From: Ruminococcus sp.
GTDB lineage: Bacteria; Bacillota; Clostridia; Oscillospirales; Ruminococcaceae
Reading direction: 5' to 3'
Length of the DNA stretch: 64,000 bases
Assembly (NCBI GenBank): GCA_029060305.1
Contig: JAIDUG010000005.1
Coordinates: 1 to 64,000, forward strand
In this document: in pieces, positions 40,374-50,059 of the stretch
How the letters are laid out: the number at the start of each line of letters is the position of its first letter
Numbering within the stretch: the stretch's first letter is position 1
Program-made: the position numbers and the translations under genes
Notes under the pieces: model-generated
Databases searched by the model: none
What the model was told of the DNA's origin: nothing
Seen by the model: only the letters and a program-made list of their open reading frames with translations

Positions 40374-41441
40374 ATGCTCTCCTTTATTACGGAAAAACAA
40401 TCCTGCTGGGACAGACTTTCAGCGGAAAAAAGACCAATATTTATTTATGGTATGGGTGACGGTGCATTAAAGATAATGGCTGTATTCAGGGAACGTGATA
40501 TTACTGTTTCGGGTATTTTTGCAAGTGACGAGTTTGTCAGGGGTCACTCATTTGAGGGTTTCAGGGTGCAGAAACTTTCAGAAGTTGAAGCAATGGTAGA
40601 TGATTTTGTTGTTGTACTTGCTTTTGCCGCAGGCTATCAGGAAATTGTTGATAAAATACACAATATTGCCTCACGCCATACTCTTTATGTACCGGACGTG
40701 CCTGTTGTGGGACACGGGCTTTTCACTTATGAATACTGTATGCAGAATGCGGAAAAGATTCAGAAAGTATATGACAGTCTCGCCGACGACTATTCACGGA
40801 AAGTTTATGCTAATATAATCAATTTCAAGATAAGCGGAAAAATTGAATATCTTTCGGCGGTCACCACTCCAAAGGCTGACATTTACCGTAAAATCATAAA
40901 GCCCGGACTTAATGAAGTCTATGTGGATTTGGGTGCTTATAACGGTGATACCATAAAGGAACTACTTGAATTTACACGTGGCAAGTATGCCGAAATTTAT
41001 GCTGTTGAACCCGACAGGAAGAATTACAAGAAACTTGTGAAAAATACGGACGGTATGCCTAACGTCCTTACTTATAACGCTGCCGCATGGAGTACGGACG
41101 GTTTACTTCCATTTTCGGCGAAAGCGGGCAGACAGTCGGCTATTTCCGCAAACGCAACAACTATGGTTACGGCAAGGGCTGTTGACAGTATGGTCAGCGG
41201 AAACCGTCCTGCTACCATAATCAAAATGGACGTTGAGGGTTTTGAACGTGAGGCTATATGGGGTGCATCGAATACCATTTCACACCACTCGCCAAGACTT
41301 ATGATAGCTTTGTATCATCGTAACGAGGATATTTTTGAAATTCCACTGCTCATCATGACTTTGAATCCGAATTATAAGCTGTATGTAAGACATCAGTTAT
41401 ACATTCCTGCATGGGAGACTAACTTATATGCATCTCTCTGA
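40374..41441 (+). CDS. FkbM family methyltransferase
   Basis: VYVDLGAYNGDTIKELL...YAVEPDRKNYKKL...IKMDVEGFEREAIWGA. Confidence 0.9.
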   Translation: MLSFITEKQSCWDRLSAEKRPIFIYGMGDGALKIMAVFRERDITVSGIFASDEFVRGHSFEGFRVQKLSEVEAMVDDFVVVLAFAAGYQEIVDKIHNIASRHTLYVPDVPVVGHGLFTYEYCMQNAEKIQKVYDSLADDYSRKVYANIINFKISGKIEYLSAVTTPKADIYRKIIKPGLNEVYVDLGAYNGDTIKELLEFTRGKYAEIYAVEPDRKNYKKLVKNTDGMPNVLTYNAAAWSTDGLLPFSAKAGRQSAISANATTMVTARAVDSMVSGNRPATIIKMDVEGFEREAIWGASNTISHHSPRLMIALYHRNEDIFEIPLLIMTLNPNYKLYVRHQLYIPAWETNLYASL

Positions 41442-41476
41442 AATAAAGTCAAAATAATATACTAATAGTCAGAAAA

Positions 41477-41532
41477 AACCTGCTCCTTTATAAAACAACG
41501 GTACACAAGGAGCAGGGCGTTTTTTATTTATA
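41477..41532 (+). terminator. intrinsic terminator
   Basis: CCTGCTCCTT...AAGGAGCAGG then GCGTTTTTTATTT. Confidence 0.8.
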
Positions 41533-41540
41533 TTATATCT

Positions 41541-41735
41541 GTGGTGAGTTGTTGTGAGTTAATACAAACCCACCACCCCTTATTTTTTGCTATTTTAAGG
41601 CAAAAACAGCTTGTCTGTAATATTTTTGGTGGTGGGTTTGCACCCTTTTCTAAAAACCTTTACAGTTTTTTAAATTTTATGCGAAAGGAATTTATAATAG
41701 CCAGAAACCCACCACAACCCACCACCGCTGTTTTT
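41541..41735. repeat. intergenic cluster of direct/inverted AAACCCACCACC repeats
   Basis: AAACCCACCACC 41566-41577; GGTGGTGGGTTT 41628-41639; AAACCCACCAC 41705-41715; AACCCACCACC 41716-41726; AAAAACAGC 41602-41610 vs GCTGTTTTT 41727-41735. Confidence 0.8.
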
Positions 41736-41746
41736 ATAGCTATGAA

Positions 41747-42823
41747 TTATATCAGTTTTCTTTCGTCGCAAAATTCACATTCAAGTAACGTTTCGTCACC
41801 GCCTGAACGGAAACTCTTCGGGAGATAGTGTTCGTGATTTGTTATGCAACGTGGATTGTCGCACTTTACGGAATTGTACACCTTGCCTTTTAAAAGCTGT
41901 GTGGACTTGTCTTCACTGAGAATAGTAAGAATGAGAGCCATTCGTGCAAAAACTCCGTACTTAGCCTGTGTGAAGTACATTGCTCTTTCGTCGTCGTCAA
42001 CGTCAACTGTTATTTCGTCTACTCTCGGCAACGGATGCAGTACAATCATATCTTTTTTTGCAAGAAGCATTTTTCTGCGGTCAAGAACATAAGTATTTTT
42101 CTGTGCAAGGTATTCTTCTTCGCTTGCAAATCTCTCCTGCTGAATGCGTGTCATGTACAGAACATCAAGTTTACCGATAGTTTCTTCGAGGGTATCGACT
42201 TCTTCAAAAGTGCTTCCGTTAGCCCTTATAATGTCCTTTATGTAAGCTGGCATACGTAATTCGGGAGTAGAGATAAATATAAACTTATTGTCTTCAAACA
42301 TACTGAGGGCTTTACAGAGCGAGTGGACAGTACGACCGTTTATGAGGTCTCCGCACATACCGATTGTCAGTCCTGAAAGTTTCTTCTTTTCGATTTTGAG
42401 TGTAAGTAAGTCCGTGAGGGTCTGAGTAGGGTGAAGATGTCCGCCGTCGCCTGCGTTTATAACGGAACAGTCAGCAGTAAGTGCGGCAGCTTTCGGAGCA
42501 CCTGCGACAGGGTGACGGATTACAAGAATATCTGCGTAACTGCTTACAATCTTTGTAGTATCCTTGATAGTCTCTCCCTTTGAAACGGAAGAATTAGCAG
42601 GATTGTCGAAACCTATTATCTGACCGCCTAAACGTATCATTGCAGTCTGGAATGACATCTGCGTGCGTGTTGACGGTTCATAAAAAAGTGTAGCCATAAT
42701 TTTTCCGTCACATTCGTGTGCAAATTCCGCCGGATTGTTTTTGATTTTTTCGCCAAGTTCAACTACTTTTTTCCACCATGAAACAGGATAGTCGCTAAGG
42801 TCGATGAGATGCTGATGTAACAT
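41747..42823 (-). CDS. pyrB: aspartate carbamoyltransferase with C-terminal PyrI-like zinc motif
   Basis: YEPSTRTQMSFQTAMIRLGG...HPLPRVDEI; C-terminal CDNPRCITNHEHYLPKSF...LLECEFCDE. Confidence 0.95.
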   Translation of the reverse strand: MLHQHLIDLSDYPVSWWKKVVELGEKIKNNPAEFAHECDGKIMATLFYEPSTRTQMSFQTAMIRLGGQIIGFDNPANSSVSKGETIKDTTKIVSSYADILVIRHPVAGAPKAAALTADCSVINAGDGGHLHPTQTLTDLLTLKIEKKKLSGLTIGMCGDLINGRTVHSLCKALSMFEDNKFIFISTPELRMPAYIKDIIRANGSTFEEVDTLEETIGKLDVLYMTRIQQERFASEEEYLAQKNTYVLDRRKMLLAKKDMIVLHPLPRVDEITVDVDDDERAMYFTQAKYGVFARMALILTILSEDKSTQLLKGKVYNSVKCDNPRCITNHEHYLPKSFRSGGDETLLECEFCDERKLI

Positions 42824-42846
42824 AATTTTTACCTCCGATTTGAAAT

Positions 42847-44718
42847 TTAATATTCTCCGTTTTTGTTGAAATACACGTCGTACCACACAAGGAATATAAA
42901 TATAGTCCAGATTTTTCTGCTGTTGTCGGACTTTCCGTCCCTGTGGTCGTCGAGTAACTTTATAGCGTACTCTTTATTGAAAAATTTTTCTGCACTTTCG
43001 CTCTCAAAAGCATTTTTTACTATGTTGTAGTATTTTTCTTCTCTGAGCCATACACGTATCGGTACGGGAAATCCGAGTTTCTTTTTAGCGGAAGTGCTTG
43101 CCGTCTGAGGCGGAGTATCTTTTTTGGAAGCAAGCCTCATTGCATATTTTGTGATATATTTTGTTTCGTCCGTTCCCTTTTCGTGAGTTACTCTGTATTT
43201 TGTGGGAATTTTTTCCGCAAGGCTCATGACTTCCTTGTCAAGAAACGGTACTCTTAATTCAAGAGAATTTGCCATACTCATTTTGTCAGCTTTCAGAAGT
43301 ATGTCACCTGCCATCCACATATGCAAGTCAAGATACTGCATTTTTGTAACATCATCTTTACCCTTTACACGTTTGTAGAATTTTGAAGTAATCTCCGACG
43401 GTTCGGGAGCGTTTGTATTTATTTTAAGAAGTTTCTTTCTTTCCTCAGAAGTGAACATATAAGCGTTGCCTATGAAACGTTCTTCAACGTCTCTGCCTTT
43501 ACGTACAAAGAAATTTACTCCCCTTTTTGCAGGAAGTTTTTCTGCTATGTCTGCAACCGTTCTTCTTACTGTCCGTGGCAGTCTGTCATATAAAGTACCG
43601 TCAGGGTCGCTGTATACGTTGTAACCACCGAATATTTCGTCTGCACCCTCACCGGACAATACTACCTTGAGTTTTTCGGAAGCTATATTGCACACAAAAT
43701 AAAGTGCAACTGCTGACGGGTCGGCGAGAGGTTCGTCCATATGGTACTGAATCTTTGAAAGATTTCCCCAGTATTCTTCCGGAGTAATAACCTTGCTTGT
43801 ATTTTCCTTGCCTATTGCCTTTGAGAAATTTTTCGCCCAGCCGATTTCGTTGTATTTTTCGTCAGTGCCGAAACCTACAGTAAAAGTCTTGTCAACATCT
43901 GCAACAGAAGCCACATAGCTTGAATCAACACCGCTTGAAAGGAAAGAGCCGACTTCAACGTCAGCTATCTTATGGGCGTTGACGGAATTATGAAAAGTAT
44001 CTGAAATACGGTTTACCCATTCGTCAAGGTCGGGATTGTTGTCTGCATTGAAATGAACGTCCCAGTAGCGATGTGCTGTAAATTTACCCGATTTGAAAGT
44101 AAAACAGTGAGCAGGCGGAAGTTTATAGACATTCCTGAAAAAAGTTTCGTTGGTCGGCGAATACTGGAAAGTGAGGTAATTTTCAAGGGCTTCTGTATTG
44201 AGTTCCTTTTTGAAATTCGGGTGTTCGAGGAAACTTTTTATTTCTGAGCCAAACATAAATGTTTTACCCATTACCGCATAATACAAAGGCTTGATGCCGA
44301 AAAAATCCTTTGCTCCGAAAAGTTCCTTTTTATTTTTGTCCCATATCACAAATGCAAACATTCCTCTAAGTTTGTCAAGGAGTTTTTCTCCGTACTGTTC
44401 ATAACCGTGTATGAGGACTTCCGTGTCGGTATTCGTTCTGAATTTATGCCCCTGACTGACAAGCTCCTGACGTATTTCTGCATAGTTGTAAATTTCGCCG
44501 TTGAAAATGATAACAAGTGAACCGTCCTCATTGAAAATAGGCTGGTCGCCCTGAGAAGTCACATCAATAATGCTGAGACGGCGATGTCCCAAAGCTATAC
44601 CGTCATCAATATACTTGCCCTCTGCGTCCGGACCTCTGTGTCTGATTCTGTCCATCATCTTACCTAAAACGGCGTTTGAATTGTCAATATCATTTGTAAA
44701 ACCTACAATTCCGCACAT
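42847..44718 (-). CDS. asnB: asparagine synthetase (glutamine-hydrolysing)
   Basis: MCGIVGF N-terminal nucleophile, RHRGPDAEG, LSSGVDSSYV. Confidence 0.96.
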   Translation of the reverse strand: MCGIVGFTNDIDNSNAVLGKMMDRIRHRGPDAEGKYIDDGIALGHRRLSIIDVTSQGDQPIFNEDGSLVIIFNGEIYNYAEIRQELVSQGHKFRTNTDTEVLIHGYEQYGEKLLDKLRGMFAFVIWDKNKKELFGAKDFFGIKPLYYAVMGKTFMFGSEIKSFLEHPNFKKELNTEALENYLTFQYSPTNETFFRNVYKLPPAHCFTFKSGKFTAHRYWDVHFNADNNPDLDEWVNRISDTFHNSVNAHKIADVEVGSFLSSGVDSSYVASVADVDKTFTVGFGTDEKYNEIGWAKNFSKAIGKENTSKVITPEEYWGNLSKIQYHMDEPLADPSAVALYFVCNIASEKLKVVLSGEGADEIFGGYNVYSDPDGTLYDRLPRTVRRTVADIAEKLPAKRGVNFFVRKGRDVEERFIGNAYMFTSEERKKLLKINTNAPEPSEITSKFYKRVKGKDDVTKMQYLDLHMWMAGDILLKADKMSMANSLELRVPFLDKEVMSLAEKIPTKYRVTHEKGTDETKYITKYAMRLASKKDTPPQTASTSAKKKLGFPVPIRVWLREEKYYNIVKNAFESESAEKFFNKEYAIKLLDDHRDGKSDNSRKIWTIFIFLVWYDVYFNKNGEY

Positions 44719-44888
44719 ATATTTCAACTCACAATACTATAATTTTGAGACAGAAAAAAATTCCTGCCTTAAATATTATACTACATTTCACTTACCTTTG
44801 CAACACTGATTGAAAATTTTTTCATATTTTATGATATATAAAGGTATTCCCTTACCGAAAAAAACTGACAGATTTTTAATAAAAACCC

Positions 44889-44917
44889 TTGACAAATGTG
44901 CAGAAAAATGTTATAGT
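44889..44917 (+). promoter_or_regulatory. promoter of ACT-protein/hom operon
   Basis: TTGACA, 17-nt spacer, TATAGT. Confidence 0.65.
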
Positions 44918-44991
44918 TAATAAGCAGTGTACAGTTGTTCACCGCTGACGGACGATTCACACCGTTAAGAACGTTTTCCAGAGGTGATTGA

Positions 44992-45432
44992 ATGAAAAAA
45001 TCACAGCTTATTGTTGCCTGCTCTGACATTCTGCCGGAAGTTTTCACGAAAGTCCTTGAAGTGAAACGGCTGATAGTATGTAAGGACGAAAAAAGCCTTG
45101 CATCTGCCTGTAAAAGAGTAGGTATTTCACGCAGTGCGTACTATAAATATAAGGATTCCGTTTTTTCATATGAGGAACTTTTCAACAGAAAGATAGTAAA
45201 TATGTATCTTCTGCTTACGGATAATCCGGGGGTACTTTCAAACGCACTTGCATTTCTTCATAGTCTTCAGGCGAATATACTCACTGTCAATCAGAGCATT
45301 CCCGTTGACGGTGCGGCAGCGGTAAATATTTCTCTGCGACTGACTGACGGCGGTGATAAGGAGCTTGAGGGACTGAAGACTATTAAAGAACTCGACGGCG
45401 TTCTCGAAGTGAGGATACTTTCCGCCGAGTGA
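44992..45432 (+). CDS. ACT domain protein (PheB/UPF0735-like)
   Basis: N-terminal HTH-like VGISRSAYYKYKDSVF; ACT region VNMYLLLTDNPGVLSNALAFLHSLQANILTVNQSIP. Confidence 0.88.
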   Translation: MKKSQLIVACSDILPEVFTKVLEVKRLIVCKDEKSLASACKRVGISRSAYYKYKDSVFSYEELFNRKIVNMYLLLTDNPGVLSNALAFLHSLQANILTVNQSIPVDGAAAVNISLRLTDGGDKELEGLKTIKELDGVLEVRILSAE

Positions 45433-45458
45433 AATCAAAAATCCGGAGGTATTGAAAG

Positions 45459-46664
45459 ATGAAAAAATTCGCAGTTTTAGGACACGGCGTTGTAGGTTCA
45501 GGCGTTGTGGAACTCTTCTATAAGAACAAGGCTAATATTGAAAAGCACGCCGGTTCTGAAATGGACATCAAGTATATTCTTGATTTAAGGGACTTTCCTG
45601 ATTCACCGTATAAGGAAAAGTTTACAAAGAACTTTGATGATATTCTCAATGACGACGAAGTGACAGCAGTTGCCGAATGTATGGGCGGAGTTGAACCGGC
45701 TTTCACTTTTATAAAGAAACTTCTTGAAAACGGAAAAAGCGTTTCCACCTCAAACAAGGAACTTGTTGCAAAGAAAGGCGATATACTCCTGAAAACCGCT
45801 ATGGAACACAACTGTAACTTTTTCTTTGAAGCAAGCGTAGGCGGTGCTATTCCGATAATCAGACCGCTTCACCGTTGTCTTGCCGCTAACGATATAACAA
45901 AAGTTGCAGGTATTCTCAACGGTACAACAAATTTCATTCTCACAAAGATGTACAACGACAATATGCCTTTTGACGAAGCACTTGCACTTGCACAGAAACT
46001 CGGTTACGCTGAAAAAGACCCGACAGCAGATATTGAGGGTCACGACGCTTGCCGTAAAATCTGTATCATCTCATCACTTGTATTCGGAAAACACGTTTAT
46101 CCGGACAGCGTTTTCACAAAGGGCATTTCAGATATTCAGTTATGCGACGTTTCTTCCGCTGATATGCTCGGATATTCAATAAAACTTATTGCCACAGTTT
46201 CAAGAAACGAAAACGGAAAAATTCTTCCTGTCGTAATGCCTATGCTCGTTCCGTCTGAAAACATAATCGCAGGAGTAATCGATGTTTTCAACGCTGTACT
46301 TGTTTACGGTGACGGCATTGACCAGACAATGTTTTACGGCAGAGGTGCAGGAAAACTTCCAACTGCAAGTGCGGTACTCGGTGACGTTATCGAATCGGTA
46401 AAGCACAATGTAACTGTATTCTCACAGTCGTGGGATTCTGCTGAAGACGACTCTTTCATTGACACTGTAGAAAATTTCAAGGCACGCTGGTATTTACGTA
46501 CACCGTCCGCAAACACTCCGTCAACAGGAATCGGCAATACATACGACGTACACGAGGACGGCAGTGAATACGCATTTGTAACAGAAGAAGTCCTCACATT
46601 TGCACAGGTGAAGAACATTGCTGAAGAAGTAAAGGCAATTGCTGTAATGCCTGTTCTCGACTGA
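45459..46664 (+). CDS. hom: homoserine dehydrogenase
   Basis: GHGVVGSGVVELF...SVSTSNKELVAKKG...EASVGGAIPIIRPL...GILNGTTNFILTKM. Confidence 0.96.
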   Translation: MKKFAVLGHGVVGSGVVELFYKNKANIEKHAGSEMDIKYILDLRDFPDSPYKEKFTKNFDDILNDDEVTAVAECMGGVEPAFTFIKKLLENGKSVSTSNKELVAKKGDILLKTAMEHNCNFFFEASVGGAIPIIRPLHRCLAANDITKVAGILNGTTNFILTKMYNDNMPFDEALALAQKLGYAEKDPTADIEGHDACRKICIISSLVFGKHVYPDSVFTKGISDIQLCDVSSADMLGYSIKLIATVSRNENGKILPVVMPMLVPSENIIAGVIDVFNAVLVYGDGIDQTMFYGRGAGKLPTASAVLGDVIESVKHNVTVFSQSWDSAEDDSFIDTVENFKARWYLRTPSANTPSTGIGNTYDVHEDGSEYAFVTEEVLTFAQVKNIAEEVKAIAVMPVLD

Positions 46665-46683
46665 TAAAAAATTTTCAAAAAAC

Positions 46684-46720
46684 AAACAGCACAGACTGTA
46701 AAAAGTCCGTGCTGTATTTT
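46684..46720. terminator. intrinsic terminator
   Basis: ACAGCACAGACTGTAAAAAGTCCGTGCTGTATTTTTT. Confidence 0.8.
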
Positions 46721-46723
46721 TTG

Positions 46724-46957
46724 TCACTCGAAAGAATCAAGGTCTATCTCTGCTAACATGTTTTTAAGAGATGCGAGTTCGTCAGCGGTAAGTGTAACGC
46801 CCTTTCCCATTCTCGAATGGTCAGGAGACCACTCACGAATATCGTATTTCGGTTCGTGTTCATTCCAGCTTACGAGATTGATTTCTTTAGTCCAACCTTT
46901 TGAGTTTTCGGAAAGAACGCCTATTTTTTCAGTAATTTCAAATTTCAAGTCTGCCAT
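46724..46957 (-). CDS. YdbC/PC4-like DNA-binding protein
   Basis: GWTKEINLVSWNEHEPKYDIREWSPDHSRMGKGVTLTADEL. Confidence 0.85.
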   Translation of the reverse strand: MADLKFEITEKIGVLSENSKGWTKEINLVSWNEHEPKYDIREWSPDHSRMGKGVTLTADELASLKNMLAEIDLDSFE

Positions 46958-47034
46958 AAAAAACTTCCTTTCATAATTATGATATTATTTTACCACAAAA
47001 ACGGAAGTTTGTCTATACTTTTCTGAAAAATTTT

Positions 47035-47316
47035 TCATATTGTCTTGCAAAGATAGTCGAGAGCCTTTATGTAGACATACTTCGGAGGAACTTTATTTTT
47101 TATAAGCATTTCCACAAAACTGATAGCGTCCTCACGGTTTTTTGAAAAATCGGGAATAACTTCCACATTGCCGGAGATATAGTCTTCGGTTTCTATGCCG
47201 TAAGTTACAGTATTCCCCATACGTCCGACAATTACTCTGTATGCTACTTTGTTCTGTCCGTAAACTTCCATGTATATTGTCTTGTCAGTGACCGGAATCT
47301 TTTTTTTAGTAAACAT
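47035..47316 (-). CDS. hypothetical protein (DUF6514-like)
   Basis: 93-aa ORF with YRVIVGRMGNTVTYGIETED; family guess from memory. Confidence 0.6.
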   Translation of the reverse strand: MFTKKKIPVTDKTIYMEVYGQNKVAYRVIVGRMGNTVTYGIETEDYISGNVEVIPDFSKNREDAISFVEMLIKNKVPPKYVYIKALDYLCKTI

Positions 47317-47449
47317 TTTATCACGTCCTTTCGATTTGATTATAGCATAGTTTTCAGCAAAAATAAACCGGTATAAATTATTATTTTTGTTGTTATCGTG
47401 TCGAAAATATTTTGTTTTTGTTTTGAATTTTAAAAATTAAAATGCCATA

Positions 47450-47487
47450 AAAATACCGCCGGTTTTACGCAAACCGACGGTAAAATT
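47450..47487. terminator. intrinsic terminator after glgA
   Basis: ACCGCCGGTTTTACGCAAACCGACGGTAAAATTTT. Confidence 0.65.
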
Positions 47488-48906
47488 TTATTCTGAAATA
47501 ATATCGTTGTAAAGTTTTATGTAAACATCAGCAGAAGCCGACCAGCTATAATCACACGTCATCGCACGTTTAACAAGAGCATTCCAGACATCTTTGTCAT
47601 CATAGTCACGTTTCGCACGTTTTACAGCGTTAAGCATATCGTTGGCGTTGTAAGTCTTGAAAGTGAAGCCGTTACCGTCAACACCGCCGTTATCGTGAAC
47701 GGAATCACGCAGACCGCCGGTTTCACGTACAATCGGAACAGTACCATATCGCATAGCAATCATCTGTGCCAGCCCGCAAGGTTCACTCTGCGACGGCATG
47801 AGAAACATATCAGCACCTGCATAAATTGTATGTGCAATTTCGGGTTTAAATCCGAGTATTACGGAAACTTTGTCGGGATAGCGTGCGGACATCTCACGGA
47901 AAAAGTCCTCATAGATTTTTTCACCACTTCCGAGTACGACAAACTTCACGCCCATATTGACTATCTCTTCAAAAACACATCTTATCAAATCGATTCCCTT
48001 GTGTTTTACAAACCTCGTCACGATACCTATAACAGGCTCGTCACCGTCGTCAAGTCCGAACTCCGACAGCAACGCTTCTTTGCATACAGCTTTTCCGGAA
48101 ATATTGTCAGCGGAAAAATTCAAAGCAATGTCCTTGTCGTTCTTAGGATTGTATAAATCGTAGTCTATGCCGTTGAGAATACCTTTCAGCTTATATTGTT
48201 TTGTAACAAGTATTCTGTCAAGCGAATGTGCATACCAAGGGTCAAGAATTTCCCACGCATAACTCGGGCTTACAGTCGTAATATAATCGACAGTTTCAAA
48301 AGCACCTTTCATCATATTTATGTAGCCGTCATATTCGAGAAGATTTATATTATACTGAGGGATTCCCATAAGTTCCCCGAGGACTTCCTTGCCATAACGT
48401 CCCTGATACTCAATGTTATGAACCGTGAATATTGTTTTTATACCGTCAAAACCCTGCTGATACCTATAGTATATACTGTAGTATACGGGAATCAAAGCGG
48501 TCTGCCAGTCATGACAGTGAATAATATCCGGTTTGAAATCAATGTACTTCAGCATTTCGAGGACAGCACGGTCAAAGAAAACAAACCTTTCACAGTCGTC
48601 ATAGAAACCGTACAGACCGTCACGAGCGAAATAATATTCGTTGTCTATAAAATAGTAATCGATACCGTTTGCAGTAGTCTTGAAAATACCACAGTATTGT
48701 TTACGCCACGAAACGTCAACGGTAATATTGTTTATAAAGGTCATTTCGGAACGCAATTCCTTGCTTACAGAGCCGTAAAGTGGCATTACAACACTGCATT
48801 TGTGACCTTTTTCGTTGATTGATTTCGGAAGCGAACCGATTACGTCAGCGAGACCGCCGGAGGCTGCAAAAGGTACAGCCTCACTGGCAGTGAAAAGTAT
48901 ATTCAT
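47488..48906 (-). CDS. glgA: glycogen synthase
   Basis: MNILFTASEAVPFAASGGLADVIGSLP...PSQSEPCGLAQMIAMRYGTVPIVRETGGLRD. Confidence 0.97.
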   Translation of the reverse strand: MNILFTASEAVPFAASGGLADVIGSLPKSINEKGHKCSVVMPLYGSVSKELRSEMTFINNITVDVSWRKQYCGIFKTTANGIDYYFIDNEYYFARDGLYGFYDDCERFVFFDRAVLEMLKYIDFKPDIIHCHDWQTALIPVYYSIYYRYQQGFDGIKTIFTVHNIEYQGRYGKEVLGELMGIPQYNINLLEYDGYINMMKGAFETVDYITTVSPSYAWEILDPWYAHSLDRILVTKQYKLKGILNGIDYDLYNPKNDKDIALNFSADNISGKAVCKEALLSEFGLDDGDEPVIGIVTRFVKHKGIDLIRCVFEEIVNMGVKFVVLGSGEKIYEDFFREMSARYPDKVSVILGFKPEIAHTIYAGADMFLMPSQSEPCGLAQMIAMRYGTVPIVRETGGLRDSVHDNGGVDGNGFTFKTYNANDMLNAVKRAKRDYDDKDVWNALVKRAMTCDYSWSASADVYIKLYNDIISE

Positions 48907-48920
48907 AAGGAAACACCCCG

Positions 48921-50042
48921 TCAGATTTTGCCGTTTTTGCCTATATAAAGCGGATAGGTTTCTGAACCGGTGAGAACCTTGTCGTTACTTATCTCAACGC
49001 ATTTATCTGTAATAACAGAAGAAATGCTACAGTTATCGCCGATTTTTGTACTCTGAAGAATAACTGAATTTTTAACGACAGTACCCTTTCCGACTTTTAC
49101 CCCTCTGAAAAGTATAGAGTTTTCAACAGTACCCTCAATTATACAGCCGTCTGCAATGAGGGAGTTTTTGATATTGGATTCAAGACCGTACTTTACAGGA
49201 CCGTTATCGCCGATTTTTGTGTAAACAGGCATACTCTTCTTGAAAAGTGCGTTTCTTTTTTCGGAATCGAGAAGCATTTTGTTAGCTGAGTAGTAATTCT
49301 GAACACTGTCAATTCTTGTGAAGAAGTCTTTGTGTTCATAACCCATAATTTTGTATTCATTCATTTTGCCCTGAAGTATCTCACGGGTAAAGCTGTACTG
49401 ATTACGGCTTGCAGCCTCTGAAACAATCTTCTTTAAAAAGTCTTTGCTGATGATAAGCATATCAAGCCACATATTACATTCTCCGGAAATCTGTGGGTCA
49501 ACAAGCACATCATTCAGGCAGTTTTCTTCATTGAAGTCAAGAATAGTTGCACAGTTATTTTTTTCGCTGTCGTAAAGACCCTTGCTGTATATGAGGGTAA
49601 TATCAGCGTTTGTATCAGTGTGCTGTTTGAGTACAGGTGTGAAGTCGATAGATGTTACAACGTCGCAGTTAGCGAGAATAACGTACTTTGCCTTTGAATG
49701 TTCTACAAAGCTCCATACGTTGTTGAGAGCGTCAAGTCTGCCTTTGTAGATACCGCCTGTCTGACTATACGGCGGAAGAAGATGCAGACCGCCTTTTTTA
49801 CGTGATAAATCCCAGTCACGACCTGAGCCGAGGTGGTCAAGAAGTGAGCCGTAGTTTGATTTTGTGATTACGCCGACTTCATATACGCCGGAGTTCACCA
49901 TATTTGAAAGCGGAAAATCTATCAGACGATAACGTCCGCCGAAAGGTATTGAACCCATAGTTCTCTGCTTTGTAAGTTCGCTTACATAGGAATCGTGCAT
50001 ACTTGCGAAGATAAGTCCTAAAACATTATAATTAACACTCAT
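48921..50042 (-). CDS. glgD: glucose-1-phosphate adenylyltransferase, GlgD subunit
   Basis: GlgC paralogue ([19 protein letters not shown]) immediately downstream of glgC. Confidence 0.93.
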   Translation of the reverse strand: MSVNYNVLGLIFASMHDSYVSELTKQRTMGSIPFGGRYRLIDFPLSNMVNSGVYEVGVITKSNYGSLLDHLGSGRDWDLSRKKGGLHLLPPYSQTGGIYKGRLDALNNVWSFVEHSKAKYVILANCDVVTSIDFTPVLKQHTDTNADITLIYSKGLYDSEKNNCATILDFNEENCLNDVLVDPQISGECNMWLDMLIISKDFLKKIVSEAASRNQYSFTREILQGKMNEYKIMGYEHKDFFTRIDSVQNYYSANKMLLDSEKRNALFKKSMPVYTKIGDNGPVKYGLESNIKNSLIADGCIIEGTVENSILFRGVKVGKGTVVKNSVILQSTKIGDNCSISSVITDKCVEISNDKVLTGSETYPLYIGKNGKI

Positions 50043-50059
50043 AGTAAAAAATCCTCCGG

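Noticed and set aside
41541-41735. Possible CRISPR array
   Set aside because: Repeats are short, mixed orientation and irregularly spaced; no cas genes nearby.
41541-41828. 95-aa plus-strand ORF through the repeat cluster
   Set aside because: Runs into the antisense strand of pyrB, and its composition follows the intergenic repeats; not credible as a gene.
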